The notes beneath the pieces were generated by a model. That model saw only the letters and a program-made list of their open reading frames with translations, made no database searches and had not been told where the DNA came from. From assembly GCA_033816765.1 (NCBI GenBank), contig CM066293.1, forward strand, positions 2,356,001 to 2,420,000: DNA of 64,000 bases, given 5' to 3'. The position numbers and the translations under genes were made by a program. The DNA is from Nothopassalora personata (taxonomy: Eukaryota; Ascomycota; Dothideomycetes; Mycosphaerellales; Mycosphaerellaceae). Positions 61,196-64,000 of the stretch are shown piece after piece (within the stretch, counting starts at the first letter, position 1; every line of letters begins with the position of its first letter).

Positions 61196-64000
61196 ATGGC
61201 AATCGCCATGAAAGCAGCAGTGATTGCTGGCTTACTGGCTGCTGCAAAAGCAGCTCCGTCGATAAATGTAGACCTCAGGACGTCTTTTGGCGCACCGCCA
61301 TATCTGATAGAACTACTGTAAGGATCGCAGTGCACACCGCGTACGCTGCAGCTAACAAGATGCTAGAGAAACAGCAGCTGAGGAGAACGCGACTTCCTAC
61401 TTCCCACTACTCGACCATATCGCCGATGGCTACTTCGACCCAGCCAAGACGGACGAAGAGCTATATACACGATTCCGATTACTGTTGAAAGAGCAAGGAC
61501 ATTTGACCGATGAGGACTTGTCGTCATTCGACTATGCCCTGTCGATACATTCGGCTGCTCCGCGAATCGAAGCACATTACCAATTCTACAACACGTCGAT
61601 ACACCCGTTAGTGGCAACTCATGAAGGGGATGACTGTGATAGCTGGGTGCATGTCCCATTTCTTGGGCAAAGCTATTGTTCGCCAGGATTGGAAGAATCG
61701 ACGGCACGGCCGTTTGGTAAAGCAGGCGAGGAGCTACACGAGCTGCCGTTTGACAGACTTCTGGGAGATCCGTTGAGCCAGCGCCCATCTATCGTATACG
61801 CAGATCTTGCTTCGAGCTCGTTCCGCAAGTTCCACAAGACGTTGAGCAAGACCGCAAAAGAGGGCAAGACATCGTACCGGTTGAGGTACAAGGCACCTTC
61901 AGAGGCAGAGCGCAAGCCGCTCACAGTCAGCGGATATGGCGTGGAACTTGCACTGAAGCGAACAGACTACATCGTCATTGACGATCGCCAGGCCGAGGAT
62001 ACGGCTGAAGAGAGCACCAAGAGTGCCACAGATGCGTCCTTGAACGAGGAAGAGGTATCGGATCTCCGGCCATTGTCGCAATCGGAGTTGAAGAGACTCG
62101 GCGTCAAAGCTGCCAGCTTCGTTATGAACAGCGAGAAGCCATTGGACACGCTCTTGCGACTCTCACAGGACTTCCCAAAGCACTCGGGCTCGATCGCCGC
62201 AACAAACATCTCGGACGACTTCTTACAGGAGCACCTTGGAAACCGTGATGTCATCCTGTCGTCTGGCTACAATGTTATGTGGGTCAATGGTGTACAGATC
62301 ATGCCACGAGATATCGATGCCTACTCGTTACTTGAGCACCTGCGCCGCGAACGTAAGATGGTCGACGGTGTACGCGAGATTGGCTTGAATGGGTCAGAAG
62401 CTGTCGATCTGCTCTCCCATGAAGCGATCACGATATCACAAGTTGAACAGGAGGCCCAGCGCTACGACTGGCGGGATGCGCCTGAAGGTGGCAATGTCAT
62501 CATTTGGATGAACGATATTGAGAAAGACAAGCGCTACGAGGATTGGCCACTGTATGTGAACGCACTGCTCCAGCGTACGTTCCCTGGTCAGCTACCATCA
62601 GTACGCAAGGACGTGCACAATCTGGTCATTCCAGTCGATTTTGCCGAGTACACAGATGCGATCCTGGTTGCAGAACAGCTTCGTAGCTTCGTGTCGAGGA
62701 AGGTGCCGATCCGCTTCGGTCTTGTGCCATACATTCGGTCTCCAGCAACGGCAGAGCAAACGAAGATCATATACTATCTGATCGATAGATATGGTTTGTC
62801 AGCAGCTTTGGAGTATCTCAAGAACTCCATCGAGAGCGCGGGAAAGAAGTATGGCAAGCCAGACGAGAAGCAGTTTCAAGCCGTGGTTGAAAGCAGAACC
62901 TTACGACCCAATAAAGAGGCGCTCTCGCTCGAAGGCATTGCCAGTGATGCAGAACTCCATCGACGCATTGCAGGTTCAAAGGCATACATATCCAGAATCG
63001 GCAGCATCGATCCCACCCCACCAGTCCTAGTCAATGGTGTTCCAGTCGCTCGAACGGAGGATTGGCCTCAGACTATGAGCCAGCAGGTCAGCCTGGATGT
63101 GCGCTTGGTACAGCAAGCAGTCTACGAGATGAAGGTTAGTGACGAAGACTACCTGCCCAACCTCTTCTTGGAAAAGGCAAGCATCAAGCGAAATCCGCTG
63201 GTAATCCCCGAGGACGACAGCACCGTTCGGCACCTCAATCTGGGAGAACTTCCTCAGTTCGCAGAGCTCCCTGGCCTACCGGCTAAGAAGGACACCATTG
63301 AGCGTGAACTCGTACATCTCACGGTGGCTGCGGATCTCGACAGCAAGGAAGGCTTGGAGCAGCTGATGGAGGCTTTGCTATTGCAGCGTGAGCACGACAA
63401 CCTTGAGCTGGCACTGTTGCACATTCCAAAGGGCAGCGGTGAAGAACGAACCATTGGTTCGGTACTGAACAAGCATACGGGCGATACGTCTATGCAGACC
63501 CTGCTTAGGGAATTCGATAATCTGGCTGCGGAAGATCGCTTCAGGCCAGAAGACGGAGAGGCCGACTTCTCTGTCAGGCGAAATATCTACACGGAGCTGT
63601 ATAAGAAGACCGCTGTAGGCACTTCGCCTAATGCAAAAGAGAATGCTCGTAGCGCATGGGCACCATTCAGGGAGATTGTGGCTGCCCTTGGCATCGCACC
63701 GGGACAAAAGGCGTTGATCGTGAACGGCAGGATCGTTGGGCCTATAGCCAACGGGCTAAGCCTTGACGTGTCCGATCTCGAAGCACTTTACTCTTATGAA
63801 CGGAAAAAGCGCTTACTGCCAGCAGCTAAAGCCATTGAGGAGCTTGGCCTCGCAGACAAGGCTTCGACACCGCTGGCCTTTGGCCGTATCTCCAATCTGA
63901 TTGCACTTTCACTGGTTTCAGACGTGCCGGAAGGCATTTTCGAAGCCGCCCCAACAGTACGAACCGACATCTTCAAGAAGTGGAACTCAACTCACACTGC
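61196..64000 (+). CDS. UDP-glucose:glycoprotein glucosyltransferase, N-terminal part (cut by window edge)
   Basis: Exon 1 61196-61317, 49-nt intron (GTAAGG donor, CTAAC branch, CTAG acceptor), exon 2 61367 to the right edge without a stop: 918 residues of an expected 1,500 or so. A signal peptide (MAIAMKAAVIAGLLAAAKAA) is followed by the family's thioredoxin-like and beta-sandwich regions: LRTSFGAPPYLIELLETAAE, YFPLLDHIADGYFDP, SGYGVELALKRTDYIVIDDR, GYNVMWVNGVQIMPRDIDAY, VIIWMNDIEKDKRYEDWP, LPSVRKDVHNLVIPVDFAE, PIRFGLVPYIRSPATAEQTK and GQKALIVNGRIVGPIANG. UGGT checks folding in the ER lumen: it re-glucosylates misfolded N-glycoproteins so that calnexin keeps them. The catalytic GT24 domain and ER-retrieval signal lie beyond 64000. 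A second ATG at 61208 is possible. Confidence 0.93.

Overview
The window is nuclear DNA from a filamentous ascomycete, most likely a dothideomycete. Evidence: short introns of about 50-150 nt with GTRNGY donors, CTAAC-type branch points and YAG acceptors; one gene per transcript on both strands; fungal-only families (Ayg1-like hydrolase, PTH11-like receptor, fungal VPS62, DUF6314, proteins with an LPAELRN-IY N-terminus). Placement to class is inference from those families. About 20 genes look intact, two run off the edges, and at least eight loci are relics.

0-5.3 kb is an accessory patch: the 5' end of a secreted WSC-domain gene (left edge, minus strand), a scrap of an FAD monooxygenase, and four separate decayed copies of one LPAELRN-IY (F-box-like) family. 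5-24 kb is a conserved block: GCN1 (minus) and a DHX29/YLR419W-type DEAH helicase (plus) share a 420-bp divergent promoter, followed by RPL19 (start codon split by an intron), a 2H phosphoesterase and the deubiquitinase UBP14. Three of these five concern ribosomes or translation.

25-36 kb holds an alpha/beta hydrolase, an odd intron-rich apparently non-coding locus with tRNA-like boxes (27.3-27.7 kb), a cytochrome P450 stump, a membrane-anchored VPS62-family protein with an inserted hevein-like chitin-binding domain, a TFIIIC tau55-type subunit and a dead NAD-dependent epimerase-like gene. 36-48 kb holds an MFS DHA2 transporter, a truncated secreted aspartic protease, a cytochrome b561, an uncharacterised fungal protein with its decayed tandem copy, a secreted PAF-acetylhydrolase-like hydrolase, an uncharacterised one-TM protein and a dead PTH11-like receptor.

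48-57.5 kb holds an ArsB/IT-superfamily transporter, a five-exon protein with about seven TM segments, an Ayg1-type hydrolase, a DUF6314 protein and a large F-box-like protein. 57.5-64 kb is again core metabolism: hexokinase, the mitochondrial ATPase inhibitor IF1, and the N-terminal 918 residues of UDP-glucose:glycoprotein glucosyltransferase, cut by the right edge.

The pattern is a mosaic: conserved housekeeping genes separated by intervals of truncated or mutated accessory genes (receptor, P450, FAD oxygenase, protease, epimerase). No transposase, tRNA that folds properly, CRISPR or biosynthetic gene cluster core enzyme was found. All splice sites were read by eye from sequence and reading-frame continuity.
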